Assembly: GCA_018292915.2 (NCBI GenBank)
Contig: JACVVK020000196.1
Location: forward strand, 418,501-482,500
Direction of reading: 5' to 3'
DNA: 64,000 nt
DNA from: Batillaria attramentaria
Taxonomy: Eukaryota > Mollusca > Gastropoda > Batillariidae
Shown in pieces: positions 1-11,934 of this stretch; position 1 is the stretch's first letter; the number at the start of each line of letters is the position of its first letter. Made by a program: the position numbers and the translations under genes. The notes beneath the pieces are model-generated. The model was not told the DNA's origin and made no database searches. It saw only the letters and a program-made list of their open reading frames with translations.

Positions 1-193
1 TGAAAGGGTTAAGATGTGCTTACATGGCTGCTGTAATAGATGGGAGGTTTTAAAGGATTTTTTTCCCCTGAACACTGATAAGCCCTTCAAGGCATTGGAT
101 GGGGTGGGTTGTGACTCTAGCACGTCAAAGATCAGCCAACATATTTTAACACCTCACCAGACACTATCTCAAGTCACCAACATCCCCACACAC

Positions 194-1302
194 CTTCTTC
201 ATGTAATCTGTAAGCAGCTCCCCTCCAATGCTAGCGGTGCTTATTCCTCCTTCGCTGGTTCCTCTTTGATTGGAGTGAATATCACTGCCGTCCCTGTTAA
301 GCATAAAACAGGCAGGTGTCTTTATTACTTGTAAAAGTAAATTCACTTTTAGTGTCACGAATGTGAGCAAAGAACCCACAGTGAGATATTTTAATGGTAG
401 ATGTGTGCCATTTCTTTTTAAAGTAACAATTATTAAAACACTGGCACTGGCACGGGGCGGTCGGTGGTCTAGTGGTTAAGAGACTTGTCACCAATGCGAG
501 AGGTCAGAGGTTCGAGTCCCATTCGGGGCGAAGAATTTTTTCCTTCTCGTACGTGGCAAGGTTCATTCGGGCCGATCGTCGGGGGTTCTCTCTGGGTACT
601 CCGGCTTCCTCCCCCTCTGCTTTGGAAATGTTCAGCCCACCAAATTTGAAAAAAAATAAATGCAATTCTGAATTCCGAAATTTAAATAGCTGAGCTGACC
701 CTTCGCACCACGTGATTGTAGTGTGTTTATGTCCAGTGTGTGAGGGAATGCGTGTGATTCATGTGAGCGTGCGTGTTGGGTTCAGTTCGCGGCGCTTTGA
801 GCCGATTCATAAAATTGGGAAAAGCGCCTATACAATATTATTATTATTATTATTAATAACGAAAAAAATCCACCAAAGATACTGTCCACTGTGTTGCTTA
901 AATTCATGACTTGTCTACACAGTACTGGTAAGACAAAGGAGTTTCACGATTCAAGATGATTTACTTACACAGATGGTTCATGTATGGCAGTGGGTGTTGA
1001 TCCGCCTGAAAAAAAAAATTAAAAAAATCAGAAAGCAATGCTTTGACAAACCAGAGCATTATCAAGTCTGATGTTACGACACTATTTTGAAAAGTTGATA
1101 GTCAAACCAGGCCTGAACAATTAAGCTAGGGTGGCCTAATGGTGTCTGGTTAAAAAAACCAAACACAAACAAATAAAAAAAAACCAGGTTTACTGTTTTA
1201 AGAGAAACATTCTCAGAAAAAGGTCAACTATAACATACCAGTTTGAGTCAATGAGCTTATGTGAGTGTGAGTGTGTGTTCACTTGTCTGTAACAGAGTAA
1301 CT

Positions 1303-1372
<70 letters not shown>

Positions 1373-4313
1373 ATGTACCTGGGTGCGAGTAAGTGCAAAT
1401 CACTGAATACAAGCACCAGCTAAAGATTCACAAAAATAAACACTCCAAACGACAAAAGTCTAAATGACTACAGCCTATACAAAGTGACGGACGAACCAAT
1501 CGAGGGGTTGCCAGAAGGGTTAATGGAGTGATCCAGGATACTGATGGTAGCGCCAATGTAGATCAGCTGGAAGCAATGGCCCACCAATGAGCACAACTCC
1601 TCTGCCACAGGCTAAAAAAAGGGAAAACAAAAAAAGAAAGAAAGAAAGAAAAATGTTCAATACATGCATGCAGGACAAGACAATTGCAGTTAAAAAAAAA
1701 GAAAAAAAAAAGTGGTGATACTCTACAATGATCATAGCAAAATTTGCTGTGTCCAAGCAGACACTGAAATTTCTCGCTGAGGTATGAATAAAGTATCATC
1801 TTTCAACCTATCCTAAATCAAAAGAAAAAAATTCTAGTGTCAACTGAACCCTAGGTTTACATGACTGAAATGTGCACCAACCTTGTTTTCACAGTGCAGC
1901 ACACCAAGCTGGCACATTTCAGGGGTACCTGCAAAACATATTTGATAATATCAATGGTACATGTAAAAATAATTCAAGCTTGTCAAGCTTAGCAAACAGA
2001 ACCTCCTTCATCACACCTTGTTCAATAAATTCAAGTTAACTGACAGGCACAACTGGAAGTTGAAATGTGTTTAACAGCAAGGAGATCATTTTAAGGTTCA
2101 ACCTTACAGTCAAATTTTGTGTCTGAAAAATGGTCATGCCAACCCAGTTCTGATGACATAATATCCAATGTTGTATTCTGTACATAACTTGTTATTACAG
2201 TGTACCAGAAGATGAATGTTGCATTCTTTCCGGGTACTACGGCTTCCTCCCTCTGTGCTTTGGAAATGTTCAGCCCACAAAATTGGAAAATAAATGCAAT
2301 TCTAAATTCTGAAACTTAAATAGCTGAGCTGACCCTTTGCACCAAGTGACTGTAATGTGTTTATGTCCAGTGTGTGAGTGAATGCGTGTGATTCACGTGA
2401 GGGTGTGTTGGGTTCAGCTCGTGGAGCTTTGAGCCAATTCAAGACATTGGGTAAAGCGCCTACACAATAGTCAATACTCAGTTATTATTATTATTATTAT
2501 TATAAATCTGTTTTGCCCACAAACTGACATAGTGCGAACTGCATGTTAATTAATCACCTTAAGCATAAAACCTACCAAATTTGATTGCCAGCAGGTGCTG
2601 CTTGTCATCCTTGATATAGCAGACAGCTGCTATTTCATGCATAGGAATCCTAAGCAGCAGTTCCTGCTTTGAAGAAACAGAGATAAATAATTTACAAAAC
2701 TGTAAGTTTTTCTCTTCAGGATATCTTTGCCAGTTTGGTCCATGGATACATCCCTGTATCATAATTTAATTTTCTCTTCGGCTGTGTGGGAACTCTTTGC
2801 AATTTGTAGCACTCTCAACTTGGCGTCCAAATATCCACTCCAAGTCAAAGTACGTGGTTCCTACTACAATGCTGATCAGGTCAAAAGGGAAATTGAATAT
2901 GGTGGGATGTAATATTACCAGTTTTTACAAAAAATAAAGGAATAGATCCTGTCAAAAATAAAAGCTATCTGGTAAGACAGAACAACACTGCATCTAGTTT
3001 AAACCACAGACAGATTTAAAAAAAGAAGTGAGCAAATATGTACAAACCTCAGTGCTGTGTTTGATTATCTTGATGTTGTAGATACTAAGGCTGAGGATGG
3101 CAGAGTGATCATGTGCTCGTAAATGCATTGGAATCACACCAAGTTTCTAAAGGAGAAAAAAAGAAAAGAAGGAAGTTATTACTGTGTGTATACAATAGTA
3201 CATATATACGACACACCTTCAGAATATATATATATACACTTGAAATCAGAATCAGATATGTCTCAAGTTAGGTAACTCCACTTCCTTGAGTTATGTTGCC
3301 AATCAGCACCATCGGTTGTCTTCTACAGGGTGCTATTCAGTGAAGGAAGTTATCTACCTGTCGATGCTGGCCATCGAAAAAGTTGTGAAAGGGTTAAGAA
3401 AAATACTGTGAAGTCTGGTCTTACCTTTCCTTTATCAATAATTCGCAGTACATCTGTCCTGTTGGTGATATCCATGTCGGCGGCCACATGATCAATGACA
3501 CCAGCAAACTGAAAAAAAGGGATGGACTGGTAAATCATTTAATTAAAATTTATTTATTCTCTGAAAGTATGATTGATTCACGGCCACGGTGAATTTTGGT
3601 TGGTGCAAATAGCTCCCAGACTTTCGTATGAAGCTATTTACACGTAACCAAAATGGCGTGCCGGCAACTGCTCGGGCCGTGGTCGCCGGTCATTCAGGGA
3701 TATTTTGTGCATGTTTTTGGGGAAGGAGTGGTTAAAGTGAGTAGGTAAGGGTGTCTAATACGCCTCTTTGCATCGAGCAGAACCGAAAACACCCGTCAAA
3801 GTGCGTGCAAATAGCTCCAATTATTTTCGTATACTATTCTTTACAATTACCATTCATTTCCATCACTAGACTGCAAGAGATTAAAAGTAACTTACAAAAA
3901 CTGGTCTTTCGATGTGATCATCAACCAGATGTTGGGAGCTATCGGGGTAGTCTGGTGTCATTTTGGCAGCACTGGATGAGCGCACAGGGTCACGATCAAA
4001 AGCATCCACTTCGTGCCGTCCACCTCCACGATCCCACTGGCTTGGTTTCAGGGCTTTGGGAAAAAATCCATGCTAGACAGAAGGGGTGAAACAGTAAAGA
4101 TTATTTGTATCATCACCACATTCATTTCTCGTTGCAAGGGTACCACTTCCTAGTGAAACAGCAGAAAGCAACGGACATCAGAACACAAAACTAAAGACAA
4201 GGGTCAAATAAGCATTACGCTGGAATTTAGAAAGGACGTCCCGTAAACAAGTTGCCAAAGTCACGCTTCTTCGATATATTATTTACTTTGTTTCGACGTT
4301 TGTCGTCTGCCAT
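194..4313 (-). CDS. CCM2: CCM2 (malcavernin), 5' nine coding exons, 3' end beyond window
   Basis: Scaffold of the KRIT1-CCM2-PDCD10 complex, which controls Rho and MEKK3 signalling at cell junctions (family knowledge). Coding exons on the minus strand: 4313-4287, 4072-3896, 3508-3425, 3146-3048, 2666-2576, 1928-1882, 1611-1497, 1005-969, 293-194. All have AG/GT borders and the phases join cleanly into 259 codons. The start is ATG at 4313-4311 (MADDKRRNK). PTB-domain segments align with human CCM2 from memory: DITNRTDVLRIIDKGK, HSAILSLSIYNIKI, LLLRIPMHEIAAVCYIKDD, VAEELCSLVGHCFQLIY. GGSTPT follows in the 37-nt exon. The last visible exon carries GGELLTDYMKK, the start of the harmonin-homology domain. 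The rest lies left of base 1. The acceptor at 2666 could instead be 2663 (one Gln). Introns hold SINE and MITE copies. Confidence 0.93.
455..857 (+). mobile_element. SINE family A, near full length, in a CCM2 intron
   Basis: tRNA-derived head with an A box (TGGTCTAGTGG, 465-475) and a B box (GGTTCGAGTCC, 509-519). A unique body follows and it ends in a (TTA)n tail near 835-857. The same unit recurs at 2226-2505, 20512-20743, 25755-26147 and 45825-46216, which proves it is an interspersed repeat rather than a tRNA gene. It lies antisense to CCM2. Confidence 0.9.
1303..1372. repeat. (TG)n microsatellite
   Basis: About 35 uninterrupted TG units inside a CCM2 intron. No coding content. Confidence 0.97.
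2226..2505 (+). mobile_element. SINE family A, 5'-truncated
   Basis: Matches the body and 3' end of the 455-857 copy (the ctttggaaatgttcagccca stretch, then the aagcgcctacacaata end, then (TTA)n) but lacks the tRNA head. 5' truncation is typical of retroposition. It lies in the CCM2 intron between the exons at 2666 and 1928. Confidence 0.85.
3592..3851. mobile_element. Diverged MITE copy in a CCM2 intron
   Basis: Shares its interior (ATTTTGTGCAT, GTGTCTAA, GCAGAACCGAAA) and its right end (CGTATACTATTCTT then ATTACC) with the better preserved element at 21442-21821. The left terminal repeat is degraded, so the boundary is approximate. Confidence 0.7.
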
Positions 4314-5306
4314 CGGATACCTAACACCATTGTCAGACGCGTCCAGACTTTTTTTTTTTAGCACCTGCCTGAAGAGTTGTCTTTCCTTCAACATAAAGCT
4401 AGCCATACAAAACTACCTGATGACCATAATTTTGAAGATTTTCCAGAATGAGAATATTTACTCTGCGAATTCTTGCACGGTCTGTGGACCATCGGAGATC
4501 GTTTCACTGACCATCCAGCGCAGTCTGCGGAAACTGATCCAATAAAACAATCTTTGCATTTTCTGTTTGCTCAGTGAGGATTGCAGTTATTCAACTTATG
4601 TTTCCGGCTTGTCACCGAGTCAATGTGTGGCACTATCAGTGGTGACTTGTTTCATTCATAAGCAAACGCATCAGTTCTGTCATTATTCAGAACAGAATGT
4701 GATTATTAAATATTTTTTAAACACACACACCCCGTGACTGACGCCGCAGATGCTCTCCCCTCAGTAGAAAGCCTTTCCTCACCTTCAGCGGGAAGTCGCT
4801 CACAATTTACAGTGGTTCATGCACTTTCACACTGCCGGCCATAACACACAAGTATAGCATGCAAGCACGCACGCACGCACACGCGCACACACGCCAAAGA
4901 ATGAAAAAAGAAACTACACAAATTCACAACAACAACAAAATCAGACGCTAAACTGAAAAAATATAATCAAATTTGACAGACCACCTTCAATAGAATGCAC
5001 ATCTCGTGAGTATGGCATTAGTTGAGACTGTGCACATGTACAATGTATATACCATGGTCAAATGCCAGTGTGATGCAGTGTACAACGTCATGGTATGAGG
5101 CAACAGAAAAAAAAAGAGATTAAAAAAAATGTAAGAGGATTGTACTGACAGAAAGAAAAGAGAAAAAAACAGCAATGTTGTATAGTTGTGACAGCCAACA
5201 CAGACACAGGGTTGGTCTAAAAAGGAAAAAACAAACACGAAAACAGAAAAGAATGAAAAACTAAATACAAGATGATGTCAAAGCATAAAAAACGAAAAGC
5301 GCACAG

Positions 5307-5310
<4 letters not shown>
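4314..5310. other. No gene seen; CCM2 upstream region
   Basis: Lies 5' of the CCM2 start codon and so should hold its promoter and 5' UTR. I see no TATA box in a convincing position. There are short CA runs near 4722 and a CA/CG run near 4866-4893, but no conserved ORF. Confidence 0.5.

Positions 5311-5373
<63 letters not shown>
5311..5373. repeat. (CA)n microsatellite
   Basis: About 31 CA units, starting shortly upstream of the 59-bp minisatellite. Confidence 0.97.
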
Positions 5374-5377
<4 letters not shown>

Positions 5378-5468
5378 CCTAAGACTAAAATGTATACACA
5401 AACACATTCATATATGAATAAAATTTATAATAAGTCAAATCCTAAAAACACGCATATAACAAATAACA

Positions 5469-6123
5469 ATTGTATACAAACACGCTGACACACACTAAAA
5501 CCAAGTAACAAAACCTTTGAAATTAAAATTGTACACAAACACGCTGACACACACTAAAACCAAGTAACAAAACCTTTGAAATTAAAATTGTATACAAACA
5601 CGCTGACACACACTAAAACCAAGTAACAAAACCTTTGAAATTAAAATTGTATACAAACACGCTGACACACACTAAAACCAAGTAACAAAACCTTTGAAAT
5701 TAAAATTGTATACAAACACGCTGACACACACTAAAACCAAGTAACAAAACCTTTGAAATTAAAATTGTATACAAACACGCTGACACACACTAAAACCAAG
5801 TAACAAAACCTTTGAAATTAAAATTGTATACAAACACGCTGACACACACTAAAACCAAGTAACAAAACCTTTGAAATTAAAATTGTATACAAACACGCTG
5901 ACACACACTAAAACCAAGTAACAAAACCTTTGAAATTAAAATTGTATACAAACACGCTGACACACACTAAAACCAAGTAACAAAACCTTTGAAATTAAAA
6001 TTGTATACAAACACGCTGACACACACTAAAACCAAGTAACAAAACCTTTGAAATTAAAATTGTATACAAACACGCTGACACACACTAAAACCAAGTAACA
6101 AAACCTTTGAAATTAAAATTGTA
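5469..6123. repeat. 59-bp minisatellite, about 11 copies
   Basis: Tandem unit containing CAAACACGCTGACACACAC and AACCAAGTAACAAAACC, followed by an A/T-rich half. Copies are almost identical (one TGTACAC versus TGTATAC variant), with a strict 59-bp period from about 5475 to 6124. No frame through the array is open and conserved. Too homogeneous for an old array, so recent expansion or active homogenisation is likely. Confidence 0.95.
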
Positions 6124-6399
6124 AACCACACAAACACATACACGAAACATATGCCCACAGAAACGACAAACACATACACACCACCTGCTGAACTCAACTG
6201 GCATTGTTATCACCACTGATAGTTGATAATGAAAAAAAAACATCTGCCAAAAAATTCCAGACAAAAACTCCAGACTTATCTGGTGAACACTATATTAGTT
6301 AACAATGAAGGTCCCCCTGAAAAAAAAAAGACTGAAAAAGTTTGTTTAAAAAAAGAAGCAAAATAAGCGACACACATGCGCGGGCCCGCGTACACACTC

Positions 6400-6846
6400 C
6401 AGGGGCGCCGGAAGATGTTGGGGGGAGGGGGGGCAGAATCTCGGAGGGGGAACGTTGCCCGAAGAAAGTGAACAGCGGGGATTCGATCACTTGCTGCGCA
6501 GACAAAAAAAAACAACTTTACGAACCAGGGAGCCACTGAAAAGAAGGACATTGCCCCGAAAAAAGTGAAAAGCGGGGGGGGGGGGGGGGGGGGGCAATCA
6601 GAGGAGCGGACAGCCTTCGGTCTGCAAAAACAGAAGTTCTCTGTTGGGTGGGATGAGGGAGAGAGCAAGAAGAGGGGTAGGGAAAAGGTAGGGGGGGGGG
6701 GCAAGACCATGGCTTTGCCCCCCCTCTTGCCATAGTCACCTGATTTTCCAGGGGGGGGGGGGGGGCAAAAAGACACTCTTGCCCCCCCCTGCTTGGGTAC
6801 AGGGGGGGCAGCTGCCCCCCCTGCCCCCCCGGTTCCGGCGCCCCTG
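6400..6846. mobile_element. G-rich non-autonomous DNA element, hAT-like ends
   Basis: The sequence CAGGGGCGCCGGAA at 6400-6413 is exactly inverted at 6833-6846. CAGGGGCG is a common hAT-type terminus (family knowledge). The flanks share CACTC (6395-6399 and 6847-6851), possibly part of a target duplication, though the surroundings are CA-rich. The interior has G runs of 8 to over 15, with complementary C runs on the other strand. No transposase ORF. Confidence 0.6.
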
Positions 6847-6869
6847 CACTCACAAACACACACGCACAC

Positions 6870-8161
6870 AAAGACAAAAATGCAAGAGAAGGTAAAGTCG
6901 TGTAAAAGCCAGGTGGGGTAAATGTTAATGGAATCAGAGGACTGAGATTATAGAAGTAAAATCAACCATAGCCCCTGTGAACAACTCACAACATAACATA
7001 AACAGCCTTCAGACACAGACCTTGAGTACGTTTGACGTATCCCATCAGTCCATCCGCTATGGAAATAGTGCACATATATACAATGTTTTGTATTGCAGTT
7101 GTTTTAAACCTTGCGAAGTCTGGAAATTCATCAGATGGGAAACGCTTGCCTTGGAGGTATTTGGATATCAAAGAATGGGTTACAGTGTACATGGTGTATG
7201 GGACTCACACAAAGGACAATAAACAGGACACAATATAGCTAGACAGATTTAGGCTATTTCGTTAGGTGGAGTGTCCATGTGGTGAAGTGATATGGACACG
7301 TGACGTGGAGGTGGCCCTGCAGAGGTCCAGCTGCTGACGCGTTGGAAGCCGAGAAAGAGGTGTAAAGACCAGTGTAGTTTATCCATGCACTTGTCAAACG
7401 GTGGCCGCCTGTTCCCAAGGTAGTCAGTGTGGCCGTCTGTGTCCGTAACATTAGATAAAAGAATGAAAGTTCGTGAACTGACACTGATTTGCATACACTT
7501 ATGGACATTTACGCTTGAGTCAAGAGTAAACCTTCTGACGGTTAAAATCGAAGTAAATGACAAATGACATCAAAGGCCGGATGGGTGAGTCCATTTATTT
7601 CCACTGACGCAGGGCGAACAGGTCTTGTACCCTGAAGAAGCCGGCAGTTGGTTTCACAACAAACCCGCCCTAGATATGTCAATTTTGCGAATGAAATCGA
7701 GGAACCCGTGCTACTTAAAACTTTGACTTGCAGCCGCTTGCTGGAAACCAGAAACAGAAGAAATTTCTTGCTGTTTGGTAGTCCTGTCACCCCTATCAAT
7801 TGTTACGATGACCGTCCGCGTGTGACGTCAACGTCAAGGCTTTGAAACTGACCAATCATGTCACAGACAAGGATCGACTTTTCAGGTAAACAACTCACCA
7901 ACTCAGTTGTGCGTCACAGCAATGTGACGTGTACAGTCCATCCGGATAGCACGTGCACTTCACCAAGCCAACGCATGGCAGTGATCAGTCTCTCTCTCTC
8001 TCTCTAGTGTTGTTTCGTTCAGATGACCACTACCCAGTCACTGAATTTCGCGTGTTCCAGTAGCCTCCCCCCCCCTACCCCCTCCCTCCCCCTTCGCCCT
8101 TTGGTGTTGTGGGGTGCCTGGGACGGCGTTGTGGAGGGGTGACGTGTGTACTACTGACTGA

Positions 8162-8199
<38 letters not shown>

Positions 8200-9340
8200 C
8201 TGATGTCAGTGAGGGTGGCCGCTGTGAAGAGGCCTGGGGCCCGTGTAACAAACCACGGAGAGACATTGGAAAAAGAAACTTTGGGGAAATAGGCCTACTA
8301 GCCTAAATTCGTTCTGCCAGTTTCCGCACAATACTCGAAAGTAGGGGAAGAAAACTGGAAGTCGTCATCAAAAGCCGTATGCGCACACACACAAAGCCCT
8401 CGGGCACGGGGGCACTGACTACGCGAACTGAACTTGGGCGTCGCATGTGGCCACCACTACACCCAGCAGGCGTCACTCATCCAGCCAGGGGAGCCTTTGA
8501 AACATCCTTCAGGAAAACGAAAGGTTTAGTGATCTCCAATTATAAGTCATACATCACCACAGTCCAAGAACTGTCCAGCAGGTTGCATAGCGGGTCAACC
8601 CGGCACGGCGGCGTTCACGCGTACTGCCGACTGTGTAACTTGATCGAACGCCAAGTAGTGGGCATGTCAACAGGTGCAGCCTGTATGAATAGTAACGGGA
8701 TTTCCCGAAAGCACTACCCCCAGGACTACTAGGACAGTCGAGAACTCCACGGATCGAGCAGGAACGCAGTTTGTTTTGCATGCATCCTACTAACTGTCAA
8801 AGGCGGGAAACGAGTACAAAGGCGGGAAAATCTGACCTTATACTGCTTGGAAGTGAGTAAACTGCAGAAGACGTCTCAACTGACTGAAACTGTCGGTTTG
8901 CAAGGATTTTAAAGGTCAACTCAGAAGGCGGGGAACCCCGAAGCTACGCATGCACTGCTGGGTAAGTATCAAAGTATGTATACATCAGTGGACTGTCAGG
9001 GTAGCACCTAGTATAACTGAACTCGACAACAAACTCTTAGCAATATGAACTGGCTATAGTGCTGGGCATTTGCCTGAACTGTGACTGACCATCTTGTTCA
9101 AAACAAACCAGCAGTTAAATTGCCCGTGAATGGTTAGTGCGACGTGACCGCCCGTGACCGCTGTGTGCGGCACTGATGTCGTTGCCAGCTGTTTTCTTCA
9201 CTGGTGTTTATGTGTAGTGGTTGCCTGGTAAGCTCCACCCTTCAGTATTCACGGCCGCAAGCCAGTGAGTGCATTTTACGGGTAAAACTTGAAATTAATC
9301 GACCGACTTCAAGTTTCTTCAGTGATGAGGACCGAAAGAG
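6870..9340. other. No recognised gene
   Basis: Short ORFs only, none resembling a known family. Contains a (CT)n run near 7988-8005, C-rich sequence near 8067-8090 and a (TG)n tract at 8164-8198. Unique-looking sequence otherwise. Confidence 0.5.
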
Positions 9341-9344
9341 AGGC

Positions 9345-9545
9345 CGGGTAGATGGGTGGGTGTTTTGGAGTCAGTTTAACGTCTTTTTCAACCACGTACG
9401 GGTGACAGCAAAGACGGGGCAACCAGAAAAGGCCAGCACAAATAGTTGGCCCCAGCCGGCCTTGATTCGAACTCACGACCCTAGCATTGACGAAGAGTCG
9501 GCCAAGGCTCTACCATTCGGCTATCCCGGCTTCCCAAGGACCTAC
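9345..9545 (-). mobile_element. SINE family B, reverse orientation
   Basis: Reverse complement of the units at 11675-11925 and 13614-13800. The tRNA-like head lies at 9455-9540 (minus strand reads an A box in GATAGCCGAATGGTAGAGC and a B box in GTGAGTTCGAATC). The body includes the complement of GTTGCCCCGTCTTTG and a GTTAAAC end. Confidence 0.85.
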
Positions 9546-9690
9546 TCAGAAGCCAGGCCAGACTGACATGGTGCGACGGGTTCCGTCCTCCTATCAGTCA
9601 GTCCTCATGGCCAAAACAACAAAAACCTGGCAACTGAACTGATAAAAACGCCTACAATGGAGGAGATTCACTCAGAATGATACTACTAAT

Positions 9691-10335
9691 TACCGAAAAT
9701 TACCGAAAACAACCCGTTGAAAACAAAGGCAATAATAGCAATATGGCGGAGGGTTAGGGTTAGTTTAGGGCTAGTAACGAAGGTTGAAAGAGATTTATGG
9801 TTAGAAAACTCAATTTGAATGAGGTTTAGGGTTAGTAATCGCGGCTTGCTACATATCTGTACTGACTGGCCTTTTTCTCGTTGCCGCGTCTTTGATATCA
9901 CCCCGCATACGTCGTGGAAAAGGACTAAAACTTCCAAACATCCATGCACCCACCCTCAGTAATCTAGGTTAAATGAGGTTTGGTATTCCTCGTTATAAAT
10001 CATACAAATGAGGTTTAGGGTTAGAAGTTAGAATACTGAGGCTTAGGGTTAGGGGTTAGGTCTGGGCTGGTTTTGGAACATATTTTATATTTCACGAAAG
10101 GCATATCCGTTTTAGATGCTTCTTTTCACCATTATTTACACTTCTGTGTGGTTATTTATCCCTAACCCAACCCACACCTGACCCCGAACCCTGAACCTCA
10201 GTATTCAGTCTGAATTCAAACCCTCAACCTCATTCAAATTGGGTTACAGGCCATAAACACCCTTCAACCTACGTTAGTAACCCTAAACCTCCGCCATATT
10301 ACTAAAGTTACCTTTGTTTTCGGTAGTTTTCGGTA
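9691..10335. mobile_element. Non-autonomous element with long inverted arms and TTAGGG-like motifs
   Basis: Both ends carry TACCGAAAA(C/T)TACCGAAAAC in opposite orientation, and similarity between the arms extends about 150 bp (ATATGGCGGAGG, TTAGGGTTA, GTTGAA, AATTTGAATGAGGTT). The interior is rich in AGGTTTAGGGTTAG motifs. A SINE-B fragment is nested at about 9858-9960. A diverged half copy is at 61556-61740. No ORF. Confidence 0.75.
9858..9960 (+). mobile_element. SINE family B fragment nested in the preceding element
   Basis: Matches the post-tRNA body of family B (TGGCCTTTTTCTCGTTGCC, then TTTGATATCACCC, then a GTGGAAAAGGAC-like segment). A GTTATAAATCATAC tail follows near 9992. The head is missing. 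Confidence 0.75.
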
Positions 10336-10379
10336 AATAGTAGGTTCCGTGACGTACTACATGTAGTGAAATAAGAAAT

Positions 10380-10790
10380 AAATAATAATAAATGGTATTT
10401 GTAGGGCGCATTTCTTTCAATAAAACTCAATGCGCCTACCACTCACGCACATTTTACAAACGATGGACAGACATACACTGGTGAAACTAGCTAGTTACAC
10501 AGCAAGTTACTTGATGGCTTTGTCAGTAAAAAAGGAACGTTTATAAGATTGCTCTTAAAAACAGACAGTGTGGTCGCATTTCTCAGATTTGCAGGCAGAC
10601 AATTCCAAAAAGGTTGGTGCGAGAAAACTGAAAGAGCGCTCGCCAAAGGATTTCAGGTTGCGCTTGGGAATTTCGAGAGGCCTCTCGGACGACGACCGGA
10701 GGGTTCGCTTCGGTTGATAGGTGACGAGTGTACTTTGACAAGCATACAATGATTAAGAGCCGCAGGCTGTTCTAGTCAGCTGACCCCAGT
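10380..10790. repeat. Probable old interspersed repeat, unclassified
   Basis: Starts with a TAATAATAA tail and GGGCGCATTTC...AATGCGCC. The segment around 10545-10600 (TTGCTCTTAAAAACAGACAG) resembles 37465-37525, so the sequence occurs at least twice in the window. Coding potential is unconvincing. Confidence 0.45.
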
Positions 10791-10857
10791 ACTGTTGGTG
10801 ACAGCAAAACAACCAAAGAAACAAACGGAATTGGATCTGAAAGCCAGACTTGAACTG

Positions 10858-10860
<3 letters not shown>

Positions 10861-10951
<91 letters not shown>
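10861..10951. repeat. (CA)n microsatellite
   Basis: About 45 CA units. Confidence 0.97.
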
Positions 10952-10953
<2 letters not shown>

Positions 10954-11348
10954 GACGGCAGCGCTTACCACTCACACATGAGTGAGGCAAATTACTAAAT
11001 TCATGGGAAATTTTGACTGGGATAAAGCAAATACACTGTAAAACAACCAAACAAATAAAAACAAACAGTAGAGCTGAAACAATCAGAAAAATAAACAAAA
11101 ACAAACTAGAACCAAACATGAAACAAAACAAAGTAACGGCTGATAACACTTGAAAATTAAAAACTAACTAAATAAATAGTAAATAAATAGTGCCTTTAAC
11201 ACCACGGTCAACACCAGCACAGCAACAACCCGAAATCATAAATCATGAGGACATGTACACGGGCTGAATCGGTCTGACAGGCAGAGATACGTCATGTACG
11301 TGACCTAAATTACAGCATTCTGGATTTTCCCGTTGCTGGAAAACAGAC

Positions 11349-11413
<65 letters not shown>
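11349..11413. repeat. (CA)n microsatellite with a CG-rich end
   Basis: About 32 CA units ending in CGCGCGCGCG. Confidence 0.97.
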
Positions 11414-11415
<2 letters not shown>

Positions 11416-11674
11416 GCGCGCGTAGACACACTAGCATTGATCGGCAGACATTTTGCCCGGCGGGACGAGCACTGTTCACAGTGAAATACAAGATAATGTG
11501 TTGTGCGCCACCATCCCAAGAAAATGATCTTGCCACGAGACGGTAAGTCAGTCAACCAGCAGTCACCAGCTTAAACGGTACGTCAAATTGTGAGCAGATG
11601 GATGCAGGTTACACTATTCTCAGGCGGAAAATTATCTCAGGTGGGAAGATGGCGTCTGCTCCTCCAGGTTTGGG

Positions 11675-11925
11675 GGAGCCGGGATAGCCGAATGGTAGAG
11701 CGTTGGACTCCTAATGCTCGGGTCGTGAGTTCGATTCCCGGCTGGGGCCACATTATTTATTTGTGCTGGCCTTTTTCTCGTTGCCCCGTCTTTGATATCC
11801 CCCATACGTGGTGGAAAAGGACGTTATACTCCCAAACACCCACCCACCCACCCTCCATGTTTGTTTGGATCGCATCCAAGCCGGGTGGCCGGTGCAGAAT
11901 TCCTTGTTATAAATCATACTTATTG
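11675..11925 (+). mobile_element. SINE family B
   Basis: tRNA-like head (TAGCCGAATGGTAGAGCG; B-box region GAGTTCGATTCCCGG at about 11727-11741), then the GCTGGCCTTTTTCTCGTTGC body, ACGTGGTGGAAAAGGACGTT and a GTTATAAATCATAC tail. Immediately followed by a family C SINE. Confidence 0.9.
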
Positions 11926-11934
11926 CTATATACC

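Noticed and set aside
455..530. tRNA gene from A and B boxes
   Set aside because: The same head plus a 300-bp body recurs four more times; it is a SINE head without a proper cloverleaf 3' half.
5469..6123. Regular 59-bp repeats as a CRISPR array
   Set aside because: No unique spacers: the whole unit is repeated. Eukaryotic setting.
6276..6869. 197-residue reverse ORF rich in Pro/Gly
   Set aside because: Produced by C/G homopolymer runs of the G-rich element.
7542..7799. 85-residue reverse ORF
   Set aside because: No similarity recognised; chance ORF length.
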